Shown in pieces: positions 18,681 to 28,795 of a stretch of DNA of 64,000 bases. Below the pieces are notes generated by a model that saw only the letters and a list, made by a program, of their open reading frames with translations, was not told the DNA's origin and ran no database searches. The first letter of the stretch is position 1. Each line of letters begins with the position of its first letter. The stretch is from Planctomycetia bacterium (GTDB lineage Bacteria; Planctomycetota; Planctomycetia; Gemmatales; HRBIN36), in contig JAEUIE010000006.1 of assembly GCA_016795155.1 (NCBI GenBank), positions 102,487 through 166,486 of the forward strand, written 5' to 3'. Position numbers and translations under genes: made by a program.

Positions 18681-18753
18681 CTATGGTAAAAAACTACCGT
18701 AGCAGCAAGATTCTGTCAACTGAATGATGAAAACTGCAGGTCTTTTACCATAG
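18681..18753 (-). promoter_or_regulatory. Long-range inverted repeat upstream of infC
   Basis: CTATGGTAAAA (18681-18691) and TTTTACCATAG (18743-18753) are perfect 11-base inverted repeats 51 bases apart, lying between plsY and infC. They may fold in the transcript leader or bind a protein; the function is unknown. Confidence 0.4.
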
Positions 18754-18776
18754 CCTGTGATCGTTATGTTGGTTTC

Positions 18777-19424
18777 TTATAGTTTCTTCGGATTTTTGGT
18801 GATTCGATTTTCGGTTCCATTCCATAATCGAACGAGATTGCTGCGATGCCGCCAGATAACCAGAACAGTTCCTGCCAAACAGAGCAAAGTAACCGGTAAA
18901 TTCTCTCCCGAAAGGGCATTATTTCTCTGTATTGCCAATTGTGTTACGGATAACACCAAAGCTGCGAGTATTGATCCCAGCGAAACATATCGCGTGGTGA
19001 AGAAGACCACCAGAAAAGTAAGAATCGCAGCTAGCAATGACCAGGGCGCCATCGGCAGCATGACACCCGTTCCTGTTGCCGCCCCTTTGCCACCACGAAA
19101 ATTCAGGTAAACAGGAAACATATTTCCGATCAATATGGCAAGACCTGCCAGTGCAGCGACACCTGAATGTGGCCAAGTCTCTGGAGTAACATCGGGCAAC
19201 CATCCCCATAGGAGGATACTGACGGGCACTCCTGCCTTAATGAAGTCCAACAAAAAGACCACGAAGAACCACTTCAGACCCAGCACTCGTCCAACATTGG
19301 TAGCTCCAATATTCTTGCTGCCATGCTCACGAATATCGATTCCCTTCACCCATCTGGCTACCAGATAACCAAAAGGAATCGCTCCAATCAGATAACAGAT
19401 GACAATTACCAGAATAACAAACAC
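18777..19424 (-). CDS. plsY: Glycerol-3-phosphate acyltransferase (acyl-phosphate type)
   Basis: A 215-residue inner-membrane enzyme that acylates glycerol 3-phosphate from acyl-phosphate, the first step of phospholipid synthesis. Family landmarks are IGAIPFGYLVARW, the GSKNIGATNVGR motif, the GGKGAATGTG glycine motif in the middle and IWRHRSNLVRLWNGTE near the end, with five or so membrane segments. It is divergent from carA and sits upstream of infC on the same strand. Confidence 0.96.
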   Translation of the reverse strand: MFVILVIVICYLIGAIPFGYLVARWVKGIDIREHGSKNIGATNVGRVLGLKWFFVVFLLDFIKAGVPVSILLWGWLPDVTPETWPHSGVAALAGLAILIGNMFPVYLNFRGGKGAATGTGVMLPMAPWSLLAAILTFLVVFFTTRYVSLGSILAALVLSVTQLAIQRNNALSGENLPVTLLCLAGTVLVIWRHRSNLVRLWNGTENRITKNPKKL

Positions 19425-19570
19425 AATCTCCCCTCAGGTGTATGGTCGTCATCCTATCTGATTGAATTCCATAGTTCCAACAGCAATTCTGGTTAGGCTG
19501 CACAAAGAATCTTGGGCGATTAACTTCGGATTCTCTACATCAGACTTTGATATCAGATAATGGAACCTCC

Positions 19571-20695
19571 ATGCCTTACCCTGTTGCTAAGCTCGCTCTC
19601 GAAGATGGATCAGTTTACACCGGCACCGGATTTGGCGCCACAGGTGAAACCTCTGGTGAGGTTGTTTTTAATACCAGTCTTTCTGGCTACCAGGAAGTGC
19701 TGACCGATCCGAGCTACCGCGGACAGATCGTCACCATGACCTATCCGCACATCGGCAACACTGGAATTAATAAAGAAGATCGCGAATCCCCCAAGCCTCA
19801 GGTTCAAGGATTCATCGTACGGGAAGCAGATCGCCGCCCCAGCAATTTTCGCAGTGAAGCCAGCCTGCAGGATTATCTCGCAGAGAATAAAGTCCTGGGC
19901 ATCGAAGGAATCGATACCCGTTCGCTGGTCAGGCGACTGCGAGTGCGTGGAGCCATGAATGGCGTACTTTCCACAACATGCCTGGATGATGCAGAACTTC
20001 TGAAAAAAGCCAAATCGACCCCTCCCATGCTGGGACGCGATCTTGTCAAAGAAGTTGTACCAGCGGAAGCATTCGTCTGGAAAAAAGGGGGGCTTGATCA
20101 TTTCCTCACGAAGGAGATTATTCCTGCTGGCAAATCCAGACACCGAATTGTGGCTATGGATTTTGGCATGAAGTGGAACATCCTTCGTTGCCTGACACAT
20201 GTTGGCTGCGAGGTAACTGTAGTTCCAGGTACCGCTACCGCTGAAGAAGTGTTGAAGTATGAACCTGAAGGCATTTTCCTCAGCAATGGTCCGGGCGACC
20301 CTGCAGCACTGGGCGGCATCATCCAGAACATCCATAAGTTGTGCCAGACTGGAAAACCAGTCTTTGGCATTTGCCTGGGACATCAACTGCTGGGCCATGC
20401 ACTAGGCGGCAAGACATTCAAGCTGAAGTTTGGACATCGCGGCGCCAACCAGCCTGTCCTCAACCGACAGACAAACCGAGTGGAGATTACTACACAGAAT
20501 CATGGATTTGCAGTGGATATTGATTCCCTACCATCGGATGTTGCAGCCACCCACATCAATCTGAATGACAACACTCTCGAAGGTCTTCGCCATAAAACCA
20601 AGCCCATCTTCTGTGTGCAATATCACCCTGAAGCCGCAGCCGGCCCACACGACAGCATGTATCTCTTTGAAGAATTCGTAAAGACCATGCGATAA
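19571..20695 (+). CDS. carA: Carbamoyl-phosphate synthase small subunit
   Basis: A 374-residue glutaminase subunit that supplies ammonia to CarB for pyrimidine and arginine synthesis. The N-terminal CPSase domain opens with LEDGSVYTGTGFGATGE. The C-terminal class I amidotransferase has C268 in FGICLGHQLLG and H352/E354 in QYHPEAAAGPHD. I start it at ATG 19571; an in-frame TTG at 19547 is possible. carB is not in the window. It is followed by thrS on the same strand after a structured gap. Confidence 0.97.
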   Translation: MPYPVAKLALEDGSVYTGTGFGATGETSGEVVFNTSLSGYQEVLTDPSYRGQIVTMTYPHIGNTGINKEDRESPKPQVQGFIVREADRRPSNFRSEASLQDYLAENKVLGIEGIDTRSLVRRLRVRGAMNGVLSTTCLDDAELLKKAKSTPPMLGRDLVKEVVPAEAFVWKKGGLDHFLTKEIIPAGKSRHRIVAMDFGMKWNILRCLTHVGCEVTVVPGTATAEEVLKYEPEGIFLSNGPGDPAALGGIIQNIHKLCQTGKPVFGICLGHQLLGHALGGKTFKLKFGHRGANQPVLNRQTNRVEITTQNHGFAVDIDSLPSDVAATHINLNDNTLEGLRHKTKPIFCVQYHPEAAAGPHDSMYLFEEFVKTMR

Positions 20696-20745
20696 CCTTG
20701 TGCGAACCACGTTGGTCTTTACCCTGTCAACAGCATATCTATCAT

Positions 20746-20787
20746 CACAGAGACCCTCCCTTTGTTCCGGAGGGATAGGAAACTGTG
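20746..20787 (+). promoter_or_regulatory. Structured leader before thrS
   Basis: CACAG (20746-20750) pairs with CTGTG (20783-20787), enclosing CCCTCC (20754-20759) and GGAGGG (20769-20774). A nested hairpin in this place could end carA transcripts or regulate thrS. There is no T-run, and no T-box consensus is recognised. Confidence 0.35.
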
Positions 20788-20827
20788 ACGCCTGTTGTAG
20801 AGGCGGCACCCTGTGAAGGAGCCAGAC

Positions 20828-23005
20828 ATGGTCATGATTCGCCTGCCTGACGGCAACACCAAAGAATTCCCCTCCAAATCACGTCCCAAGGATATTGCAC
20901 TTTCGATTGGCAAACGATTGGCTGACGCAGCAATCGCTGCGAAAGTCAATGGTTCAATCGTCGATCTAGATCGAGAATTGCCTGAGGAGGCGGTTCCTCT
21001 TGATTTCCAGTTACTAACTGAAAAAGACCGTGAGGCCCTTGATGTGCTACGCCATTCCTGCGCTCACGTGATGGCACGCGCGGTAATGCGATTATTCCCG
21101 CATGTCAAACTGGCTTTCGGCCCTACCACCGAAAATGGATTCTATTACGACATTGATTGCGATCCTCCACTCAAAGAGGATGATTTCCCCAAGATCGAAG
21201 AAGAGATGGCACGGCTGATCAAGGAAGCTGAGCCTTTTGAACGATTTGAACGAAGCATCGGTGAATCCAAGGAGTTGATGGACCACCTCGATCAAGAGTA
21301 CAAAGTCGAGCACATCAAGGATGGCTTGAAAGGCTTCGATCGGTTGAGCTTTTACCGACAGGGTGAATTCATCGATCTCTGTCGAGGGCCGCACATCCCT
21401 CATGCTGGCAAAATAGCAGCTTTCAAGCTGTTGAGCATCGCAGGTGCATACTGGAAAAATGATGCATCGCGTGCACAATTGCAGCGACTTTATGGCACCG
21501 CCTTCTTCAGCAAAAAGGAACTCGATGCCTACCTCACTCAGGTTGAAGAAGCCAAGAAACGCGACCATCGCGTTCTAGGCAAGCAACTCAAGTTGTTTAC
21601 TATCAGTCAGTCCGTAGGTTCAGGTCTGATTCTCTGGATGCCTAAAGGTGCCACTGTTCGAGGTATTCTGGAAACATTCATCAAGGATGAATTGATCAAA
21701 CGGGGATATTCACCTGTGTACACCCCCAATATTGGTCGATTGGAACTCTACCGCACCAGCGGACATTTTCCATATTATCGGGATGCACAATACCCACCCC
21801 TGTATCTGCACCCGATGGGTTCCTGTATTGATACCTGGCTGACTCAGTTGCAGAACAATGAACTGCGACGTGATCAGGAAGAGGCATTTCTCGAACTCGC
21901 CCGAAGCCAGCAGGTTGAACTCAAGGAATATGATCCGGAGGCCTCTCCTGAAAAACGTATTGCTTCACTGAAAGCCTGGATTGAATCCCAGGAAGGCTAT
22001 CTCGTGAAGCCTATGAATTGCCCGCACCACATTCAGATTTATCAGGCAACTCCGCACAGTTACCGTGATTTACCGGTACGCCTGGCGGAGTTTGGCACGG
22101 TATATCGTTTTGAACAGACAGGCGAACTGTCCGGGCTGACTCGCGTGCGTGGCTTTACTCAGGACGATGCACATTTATTCTGTACAGAAGATCAGGTTGG
22201 AGAGGAGTTCAAGGGTTGCATTGAAATGACCCAGATGATGCTTCGCACCATGGGTCTCAATGACTACCGAGTCAGGTTGAGTTTCCGCGATCCACGCAGT
22301 GAGAAATACATTGGCAAGCCGGAATCGTGGAACAAGGCCGAACGGGCGATTGAAGATGTTGCACGATCAATTAAAGACCTGCCTCATATCGAAATCGCTT
22401 TGGGTGAAGCAGCGTTTTATGGCCCCAAGGTCGATTTCATTGTCAAGGACTGCATCGGCCGGGAATGGCAACTGGGAACTGTTCAACTCGATTACAACGC
22501 GCCAGAACGGTTTGATCTGGTCTATACAGGTGCTGATAATCAGCCTCATCGCCCGGTGATGATCCATCGCGCTCCATTGGGATCGATGGAGCGGTTTATC
22601 GGCATACTGATCGAGCACTTTGCAGGAGCCTTCCCATTGTGGCTGGCACCTGAACAAGCACGCATTTTGCCTGTCAGTGAGAAATCGGCTTTATACGCTC
22701 ACGACATCATGAACCGATTCCTGAAGGCAGGTTATCGTGTCACCGGCGATTTCCGACCTGAAAAGATCGGCTACAAGATTCGCGAAGCACAATTGGAGAA
22801 GATTCCATACATGCTGATCGTTGGTGAAAAGGAAGTGGCCAGCGGAACCATTGCGGTGCGCGACAGAGTCGATGGTGAACTAGGGCCAAAACCTGTAGAT
22901 GAAGTGCTTGCTTTGTTTGAAGCTGAAGTTGGTCGCAAGAGTATCCGCAGCACCAGTTCCGCCAGTGTTGACTTCACTGACAAAGGCGTGAAGTTTGCAG
23001 AGTAA
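20828..23005 (+). CDS. thrS: Threonyl-tRNA synthetase with catalytic-domain insertion
   Basis: A 725-residue class II synthetase with TGS domain (to about 62), editing domain ([13 protein letters not shown], HxxxH-type zinc/editing motif), catalytic core and anticodon domain. Class II motifs include the [19 protein letters not shown] region, and zinc ligands are expected in PMNCPHH, DDAHLFC and MIHRAPLGS. It exceeds the usual length (about 640) because about 60 extra residues lie between YYRDAQYPP and YLVKPMNC (nucleotides about 21790-22000). ATG 20828 is chosen, with AAGGAG six bases upstream; GTG 20813 is the longest frame. Confidence 0.96.
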   Translation: MVMIRLPDGNTKEFPSKSRPKDIALSIGKRLADAAIAAKVNGSIVDLDRELPEEAVPLDFQLLTEKDREALDVLRHSCAHVMARAVMRLFPHVKLAFGPTTENGFYYDIDCDPPLKEDDFPKIEEEMARLIKEAEPFERFERSIGESKELMDHLDQEYKVEHIKDGLKGFDRLSFYRQGEFIDLCRGPHIPHAGKIAAFKLLSIAGAYWKNDASRAQLQRLYGTAFFSKKELDAYLTQVEEAKKRDHRVLGKQLKLFTISQSVGSGLILWMPKGATVRGILETFIKDELIKRGYSPVYTPNIGRLELYRTSGHFPYYRDAQYPPLYLHPMGSCIDTWLTQLQNNELRRDQEEAFLELARSQQVELKEYDPEASPEKRIASLKAWIESQEGYLVKPMNCPHHIQIYQATPHSYRDLPVRLAEFGTVYRFEQTGELSGLTRVRGFTQDDAHLFCTEDQVGEEFKGCIEMTQMMLRTMGLNDYRVRLSFRDPRSEKYIGKPESWNKAERAIEDVARSIKDLPHIEIALGEAAFYGPKVDFIVKDCIGREWQLGTVQLDYNAPERFDLVYTGADNQPHRPVMIHRAPLGSMERFIGILIEHFAGAFPLWLAPEQARILPVSEKSALYAHDIMNRFLKAGYRVTGDFRPEKIGYKIREAQLEKIPYMLIVGEKEVASGTIAVRDRVDGELGPKPVDEVLALFEAEVGRKSIRSTSSASVDFTDKGVKFAE

Positions 23006-23023
23006 CACAAATCAGGCATTATC

Positions 23024-24184
23024 TCAGCAGTGGGATAATGCCTGTTCTAAATCTGCCTGCAGATCAGCTACATCTTCGATTCCGACGCTTAACCGAATCA
23101 GACCATCATCCACGCCCCGCTTGAGTCGAATGTCAGCGGGGATGCTGGCATGGGTCATCGTTGCCGGGTGATTCACCAGCGATTCGACACCGCCCAGGCT
23201 CTCGGCCAGACTGAAGAGTTTGGTATGGGTGAGGAACTGCATGGTCGCAGCCTTGCCACCCTTTACTCGCAGACTGACCATGCCACCTGAGTCGCGCATC
23301 TGTTTTTTCGCGACGGCATAGCCAGGATGCGACTTCAACCCGGGGAAATAGACTTCTTCTACTTTGGGATGATGCGCCAGCCAATCAGCCAGGTGTTTTG
23401 CATTCTGGCAATGTTTCTCCATTCGTAGTGCTAAGGTCTTTACACCACGCAAGGTGAGATAACAATCGAAAGGCCCCGGCGTGCCACCTGAGGCATTCTG
23501 GTGAAACTTTACAGGAGTCAAAGTATCTTTTTTCCCCATCACACAGCCACCCACCACATCGGAATGGCCTCCCAGGTACTTGGTGGTGCTATGCAGCACA
23601 ATGTCTGCACCCAGATGCAATGGCTGTTGCAGGTAAGGCGAAGCAAAAGTGTTATCGACTACGAGTACCGTGCCAGACTTTTTTGACAATTCTGCAATAG
23701 CAGCGATATCGATTATCTGTAACAGGGGATTGGTTGGAGTCTCGACCCAGATCATCTTCGTTTTGGTAGTGATCTTCTCAGCAAACCCCTGTGGCGAGGC
23801 GTCTTCCGTATAAACTGGTTGCAACCCCCAGGGCCGATAGACCTTTTCCAGAATGCGATAGGTACCGCCATAAAGATCTGCATTGGCCAATATCTCATCG
23901 CCTGGTTTCAATAACGCTGCCAGCACTGCATTGGTAGCTGCCAGCCCTGAGGCGAAAGCTAATCCCATTTCACCACCTTCCAGTGCAGCCAGGCATGTTT
24001 CGAGTGCCTTTCTGGTAGGATTGCCACTTCGGCTGTATTCGTACCCCTTATGATCACCCGGAGCAGCTTGAGTATAAGTGCTGGTAGCATAAATCGGTAC
24101 TATGGTGGCACCTGTTGCAGGGTCTGCATCCTGCCCAGCATGAATGGCACGTGTCGCAAAACCAAGATGATCAAACCGTTCCAT
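23024..24184 (-). CDS. Cystathionine gamma-synthase/lyase family PLP enzyme
   Basis: A 386-residue Cys/Met-metabolism PLP enzyme. The PLP lysine is K202 in LHSTTKYLGGHSD, and YEYSRSGNPTRKALE carries the tyrosine and arginine that contact PLP phosphate in the neighbouring subunit. The sequence fits both cystathionine gamma-synthase (metB) and gamma-lyase; these cannot be separated safely here. It acts in trans-sulfuration between cysteine and homocysteine. Convergent with thrS, divergent from the ATP-grasp gene. Confidence 0.92.
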   Translation of the reverse strand: MERFDHLGFATRAIHAGQDADPATGATIVPIYATSTYTQAAPGDHKGYEYSRSGNPTRKALETCLAALEGGEMGLAFASGLAATNAVLAALLKPGDEILANADLYGGTYRILEKVYRPWGLQPVYTEDASPQGFAEKITTKTKMIWVETPTNPLLQIIDIAAIAELSKKSGTVLVVDNTFASPYLQQPLHLGADIVLHSTTKYLGGHSDVVGGCVMGKKDTLTPVKFHQNASGGTPGPFDCYLTLRGVKTLALRMEKHCQNAKHLADWLAHHPKVEEVYFPGLKSHPGYAVAKKQMRDSGGMVSLRVKGGKAATMQFLTHTKLFSLAESLGGVESLVNHPATMTHASIPADIRLKRGVDDGLIRLSVGIEDVADLQADLEQALSHC

Positions 24185-24277
24185 GATTCATTTCCTTGCA
24201 ATACTGGTTAGTGATTTTGTATCGGATTCCATGCAGGTCACGATGCAGAAAGCCTGTTGAGACATAACATCAAGTCC

Positions 24278-25441
24278 ATGGATCAACAAGAGAAAATGCC
24301 TGTTATCCTGATCGGCGCCAGCACGCGAGCCATGGCTTATTCATGCCTGCGAGCTGGTCTGCAGCCATTTTGCGTTGATCTCTTTGCAGATAAGGATTTG
24401 ATGGCCGTTGCCAGTGTTTCGAACATTTCCTTGGCTGAGTATCCGATGGGGATGGTGCAGGCAGTGGAGCAATTTCCCCTTCATTGGTCTGTCATCTATA
24501 CGGGAGGTATTGAAAACCATCCGCAAGTTTACCGAGCGATTGAGCAACAACGACCCGTCTGGGGTTACACTCACCCAAATCCACTGCACGGCAACTCGAT
24601 TCGGAATCCGAAATATCTGGATGTACTTGCTGCAGAACATAGGTTACATCGCCCCAAACATATGTGGAATAATCCACCGACCCAAGGTGTGTGGCTCAAA
24701 AAGCCTTTGGCAAGTGCTGGTGGTCGAGGTATTCAATATTGGTCGCAAAATGAACCTGTCTCTCCTTCTCATTATCTTGAAGAATTTTTGGAAGGTGTTC
24801 CCTTCTCTGCCATCTTCCTGCACAACAAGCAGGGAACCAGATACCTCGGCTGTTCCAGACAACTGATCGGCACCCCATGGCTGCATGCGCCATCACTATT
24901 CAGCTACTGTGGCAATATCGGGTCTATTCAACTGGATAGCTCAAGCGACGATTATTTATTGCATCTTGGCTCAATTCTTACAAAACATGACCCATTTCTT
25001 GCAGGTTTGTTTGGCGTCGACTTTATCGTGAATGACAATCAGATCAATCTGATTGAAGTGAACCCTCGATACACGGCATCGGTTGAATTACTCGAGCTGG
25101 CATCCGGTCAATCGTATATTGCCAAACATGTTCAAACTTACCATGAGTCATTCGGCTCGAAGCAATCTTCAACATCTGTTCAATTGATTGGTAAAGCCGT
25201 TTATTACGCACCTTCAGATTGTGTTTTTCCACACGAAGCACCTTACTTCAACCAGCAAATCGACGATCTCTGGCGAATTCCACAATGTGCAGATATCCCC
25301 ACAGCAGGTATTCTGTTTGCCAAAGGCCAGCCTGTGCTCACACTCTACGCACAAGGAGCCGACGAACTTGAAATTGTTCATCGACTCCGAGAGAAAGCCA
25401 TCGAATTAGATGAGTTACTTTTTCATCGGTTTTCCACTTAA
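24278..25441 (+). CDS. ATP-grasp protein, COG2232-like predicted ligase
   Basis: About 387 residues. After an N-terminal domain (PVILIGASTRAMAYSCLRAG) comes VIYTGGIENHPQVYRAIEQQ, the ATP-grasp lysines in VWLKKPLASAGGRG, and the metal-binding INLIEVNPRYTASVELLE. The arrangement recalls the predicted ATP-dependent carboligases found in methanogens and in methylotrophs and planctomycetes with tetrahydromethanopterin pathways; this is from memory of the family and not proven. Start choices are ATG 24278, ATG 24296 and TTG 24257. It is alone between a trans-sulfuration gene and a convergent gene. Confidence 0.75.
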   Translation: MDQQEKMPVILIGASTRAMAYSCLRAGLQPFCVDLFADKDLMAVASVSNISLAEYPMGMVQAVEQFPLHWSVIYTGGIENHPQVYRAIEQQRPVWGYTHPNPLHGNSIRNPKYLDVLAAEHRLHRPKHMWNNPPTQGVWLKKPLASAGGRGIQYWSQNEPVSPSHYLEEFLEGVPFSAIFLHNKQGTRYLGCSRQLIGTPWLHAPSLFSYCGNIGSIQLDSSSDDYLLHLGSILTKHDPFLAGLFGVDFIVNDNQINLIEVNPRYTASVELLELASGQSYIAKHVQTYHESFGSKQSSTSVQLIGKAVYYAPSDCVFPHEAPYFNQQIDDLWRIPQCADIPTAGILFAKGQPVLTLYAQGADELEIVHRLREKAIELDELLFHRFST

Positions 25442-26974
25442 GGAAGTACCTGTCACTTGCTGTTCTTCGTACGAATCCGGGCCATTAGGCAACGGGGCGT
25501 AAGGCAAAAACCACGGGAAAAATTCAGGTGCCTTGGGCTTAGGACGATTCATGGCTGGACCTTCCTCAACCAACTCAACCTCATTCGACTTGGGAGTAAA
25601 CTGGGCAGGAACCAATGATGTGGATTCCAATTTAGGCAAGGTCATGGGCACAGGCATCAACCTGCCATCCAGCGTCATGGGTATCATCCCGAAGAAATCA
25701 TCGTCGCCTACGCACCGATTTGGCTCATCCGTAATTACACGTGGCAGACGTGGGGTACCCTCAGCAGGGCACAGTGGGATCTGCTCCAGATCAACAGGTA
25801 CTTCACAAGTCAGTTCCTGTTTGATGACAGGATGAGGCATAGCCACCTTGTTCTGCTTCAGAACCTGGCCACGCAGTTGTGTCAATAAATCATCCACTTG
25901 ATCCTGTACGGATTGTTTCTGACGGACCACCAGGCACTTCCCCTGGGCAAAGTACTCGATGGTTGCATCTTTGGTATTCCAGGCATCTGGCGAAACCATC
26001 GTGGTAATGAGCCTGATCAGTTCATCATGGTTGCTGCAGGCCGTGGTGCTAAATTCAGCAATGGAGTACGTCCGAACGATAACGTTTTGTTCATCGCCGA
26101 CTTTGCAGCAGTCAGATGCTTTCGCATTGCATGGCGTTTCATTATAGCAAACCTTCTTATCACTGCATGTTGAACCCGTTGAACAGGTAGCAGACTTCTT
26201 ATCTGGCGAGGCAAAGCTGGTAGGAGTGGCTGCACTCTTCTTATCAACAGGAAGCGACAACAAATAAGTTGTGGGGTTCATTGCCGATATGAGTTCCCCC
26301 AGGGCCTGCATGGTAAAGTAGACAGGATTCTCATCTTCCGTAACTGGAGGCACGGCGGCATGAAGGCCTGGCATGACTTCCGGGCCTTTGGCTTCATTTA
26401 ATGAATAACTGGGCAACGTGGCGAAGTTGTTACTCGCATCAACTTGCTTCACTGGGTTGGAATTCAAACTGACACCTGGAATGGGTGGCAGCTTGGCTAC
26501 TTCCTGCATCACCTTGGCGGGTGGCATGACCACTTTCGCATCTGGTTGAATGGGCACATACAGTGGCACCAGTGGTTTTTCTGTGAAAGTAAATTCATCC
26601 ACTACTGGAGACTTGTTCGCGTTGGGTGGCAAAGCTGGTGGCTCAGGTTGCAGGCTGGCCAGATTCTTCAGTGCTTCTTCCCGTAGTTGCTGGTGTTCGG
26701 GTACATCTTCCACGGCTACTGGTTTTACCGGTGGCTGCATGATACTAGTGACAGGAGGAGTATCGTTATTCCGAAGAGCTGGCTGCAAATCAAACGCAAT
26801 GGCTGGCGAAGAACCGTGCGTAACAGCAGGTACGCTGGTTGACGGTTTGTCCTTGCTGGAACTGATGAGCCAGGCCAAGTTGTCAGGCCTCTTCTGGCCA
26901 TATTCAGCAATTGCCACAGTAACGACAGCAGCTGCAACCAATACCATTGCGGTAAACCAGTAAAGACTTCGCAT
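25415..26974 (-). CDS. Membrane-anchored cysteine-rich protein, secretin-N-like segment
   Basis: About 519 residues. Start ATG 26974 has GGAGG six bases upstream; the frame is open further but that part covers repeat sequence. One membrane anchor at about 5-24 (WFTAMVLVAAAVVTVAIAEYG) is followed by a proline-rich low-complexity region, a cysteine-rich patch at about 262-300 (ten or so cysteines), and the planctomycete motif in which IVRTYSIAEF precedes LIRLITTMVSPDAW and CLVVRQKQSVQDQVDDLLTQL, like the N1 domain of secretins. The rest is proline-rich. Function unknown, probably periplasmic. Confidence 0.75.
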   Translation of the reverse strand: MRSLYWFTAMVLVAAAVVTVAIAEYGQKRPDNLAWLISSSKDKPSTSVPAVTHGSSPAIAFDLQPALRNNDTPPVTSIMQPPVKPVAVEDVPEHQQLREEALKNLASLQPEPPALPPNANKSPVVDEFTFTEKPLVPLYVPIQPDAKVVMPPAKVMQEVAKLPPIPGVSLNSNPVKQVDASNNFATLPSYSLNEAKGPEVMPGLHAAVPPVTEDENPVYFTMQALGELISAMNPTTYLLSLPVDKKSAATPTSFASPDKKSATCSTGSTCSDKKVCYNETPCNAKASDCCKVGDEQNVIVRTYSIAEFSTTACSNHDELIRLITTMVSPDAWNTKDATIEYFAQGKCLVVRQKQSVQDQVDDLLTQLRGQVLKQNKVAMPHPVIKQELTCEVPVDLEQIPLCPAEGTPRLPRVITDEPNRCVGDDDFFGMIPMTLDGRLMPVPMTLPKLESTSLVPAQFTPKSNEVELVEEGPAMNRPKPKAPEFFPWFLPYAPLPNGPDSYEEQQVTGTSLSGKPMKK

Positions 26975-27064
26975 GGCCAACCTCCGTGCCGAACTATTTT
27001 TCAGTACCCTGGCGTTAGCATCCGTGATAACGCTCAAGTAGTTTGTTGCAGTGATGCACATGGG

Positions 27065-27112
27065 GGGAGCCGGGCTTCCCTGCCCGGTGTGCGCCATCCA
27101 TGGCACACTCCC
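27065..27112. repeat. Three-way-junction palindrome in the gap before ffh
   Basis: GGGAG (27065-27069) pairs with CTCCC (27108-27112) and encloses two hairpins, CCGGGC/GCCCGG (27070-27075 and 27082-27087) and TGTGC/GCACA (27088-27092 and 27103-27107). It lies in the 359-base gap between divergent genes (26975-27333), which otherwise holds the ffh promoter region and no gene I can see. Confidence 0.6.
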
Positions 27113-27288
27113 ACCAAGGCGGGGAGGACTATACACACTGCTGAAATAGCCTGCTAGTCCAGTTCCTGCAGTCTGTTGAACTGGGCTTGACAGAAATCAA
27201 CCCTGTTTCGCCTGCAAAATTCGCGGATTTCATACTTATTTGAACAGATTCAATCCTGGCGACATGGTGTTCAATCGATTGCTGCCCA

Positions 27289-27294
27289 TATAAT
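27289..27294 (+). promoter_or_regulatory. Candidate -10 box for ffh
   Basis: TATAAT occurs 40 bases before the ffh start codon. The -35 region is poor, and a TTGACA further upstream is not at the usual distance. Confidence 0.45.
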
Positions 27295-27333
27295 GTGGGA
27301 ACCCAACTTTATCCTGTTTCTGGTTACGCCATC

Positions 27334-28785
27334 ATGTTCGACGGTTTGCAAAAAAGTCTCTCGAATGCCTTCAAAGCTATTACCGGCCGTGGCAGATTGA
27401 GTGCCGCCAATATCAAGGAAGGTCTTGCGACGGTCAGACAAGCCTTGCTTGATGCAGATGTTAATTTCAACGTAACCAATGCCTTCATCGAACGGGTCAG
27501 TACCCGTGCTGTCGGACAGGATGTGATTGACAGCATCCGACCAGAAGAACAGATCATCAAGATCGTTTATGATGAACTCTGCGCGCTGATGGGGCCTGTG
27601 GATCATACGATCCATTTTGCCAAGGATCGTCCATCGGTCATTATGCTGTGTGGCTTGCAGGGTTCCGGTAAAACCACCACCTGCGGCAAGCTGGCCAAGA
27701 TGCTGCAGGCTCGTGGCAAGAAGCCATTGATGGTAGCTGCTGACATGCAGCGACCTGCTGCCATCGACCAGTTACATGTTCTTGGCGAACAACTGCAGAT
27801 TCCTGTGCACAGCCGTAGTGCTGCAAAGCCTCTGGATGTCTGTCTCAATGGCATCAAGGAAGCCCGGCTGAAGGGTTACGATACTGTTATTCTCGATACC
27901 GCTGGCCGTCTGCACGTTGCGGAAATGCCGATGGATGAGCTGAAGTCCATCGACAAGCAGGCCAAGCCCGATGAAGTATTCTTTGTCTGCGATTCGATGA
28001 CAGGTCAGGATGCTGTCAATTCAGCGAAAGCCTTCAATGAGGCATTGGAACTAAATGGCATCATCCTGACCAAGCTGGATGGCGACTCACGAGGCGGTGC
28101 GGCACTCTCCATTAAAGAAGTAACCGGTGTACCCATCAAATTTGTGGGTATTGGTGAAAAGCTCGACAAGCTGGAAGAATTCCACCCAGATCGCATGGCA
28201 CAACGTATTCTCGGCCAAGGCGATATGATGAGCCTGGTAGAGAAAGTTGTACAGGCTCAACAGCACATTACTGAAGAAGAGAGGATCAAACAGCAGGAAA
28301 AGCTGGCCAAGGGCGATTTCACGCTGGATGATTTCCGCAAGCAGTTTGCCATGGTTCATCAATTGGGCATGAAGAACATGATGGGCATGTTGCCTGGCAT
28401 GTCGGAAATGATGAAGGATGTTGATGAAGACCCAGACAAGGTGATGACTCGTTTTCAGGGCATGATTGATTCGATGACGCCAGCGGAAAAGAAGAACCCT
28501 GATCTTATCGACCTCAGTCGCCGTCGCCGTATTGCCACCGGTGCAGGCGTTCAAGCACATGAGATCAAGAAGTTTCTGGAACAATTCCAGGTCGCACGTA
28601 CGGTGGCTCGTCAGATGAACTCGATGAGCCTGATGCAGAAGATGAAGATGATGATGGGTATGGGCAAGGCCGGCATGTTCGATCCAGGCGGCTTAATGAC
28701 ACAGAAGCAGAAAATTGGTACTGGTCATCGCAAAACCGCCAAAGAACGAGCGGAAGAGCGAAAAAAAAAGAAGAAGAAACGCTGA
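27334..28785 (+). CDS. ffh: Signal recognition particle GTPase Ffh
   Basis: A 483-residue SRP54 protein that binds signal peptides of nascent membrane proteins and 4.5S RNA and delivers ribosomes to FtsY. It has the N domain (1-90), the G domain with GLQGSGKT at 107-114, [14 protein letters not shown] and [10 protein letters not shown], and the methionine-rich M domain (about 325-455). The tail is strongly basic ([11 protein letters not shown]). Start ATG 27334 gives the standard [10 protein letters not shown] beginning. No SRP RNA gene was recognised nearby. mtnA follows after ten bases. Confidence 0.97.
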   Translation: MFDGLQKSLSNAFKAITGRGRLSAANIKEGLATVRQALLDADVNFNVTNAFIERVSTRAVGQDVIDSIRPEEQIIKIVYDELCALMGPVDHTIHFAKDRPSVIMLCGLQGSGKTTTCGKLAKMLQARGKKPLMVAADMQRPAAIDQLHVLGEQLQIPVHSRSAAKPLDVCLNGIKEARLKGYDTVILDTAGRLHVAEMPMDELKSIDKQAKPDEVFFVCDSMTGQDAVNSAKAFNEALELNGIILTKLDGDSRGGAALSIKEVTGVPIKFVGIGEKLDKLEEFHPDRMAQRILGQGDMMSLVEKVVQAQQHITEEERIKQQEKLAKGDFTLDDFRKQFAMVHQLGMKNMMGMLPGMSEMMKDVDEDPDKVMTRFQGMIDSMTPAEKKNPDLIDLSRRRRIATGAGVQAHEIKKFLEQFQVARTVARQMNSMSLMQKMKMMMGMGKAGMFDPGGLMTQKQKIGTGHRKTAKERAEERKKKKKKR

Positions 28786-28795
28786 GCAATACCCC

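Noticed and set aside
24257..24277. TTG start of the ATP-grasp gene at 24257
   Set aside because: ATG 24278 and ATG 24296 are more likely; the extra residues are not conserved in appearance.
27136..27136. Long start of the cysteine-rich protein gene at 27136
   Set aside because: The extra 54 residues cover the three-way-junction repeat; GGAGG and a membrane anchor support 26974.
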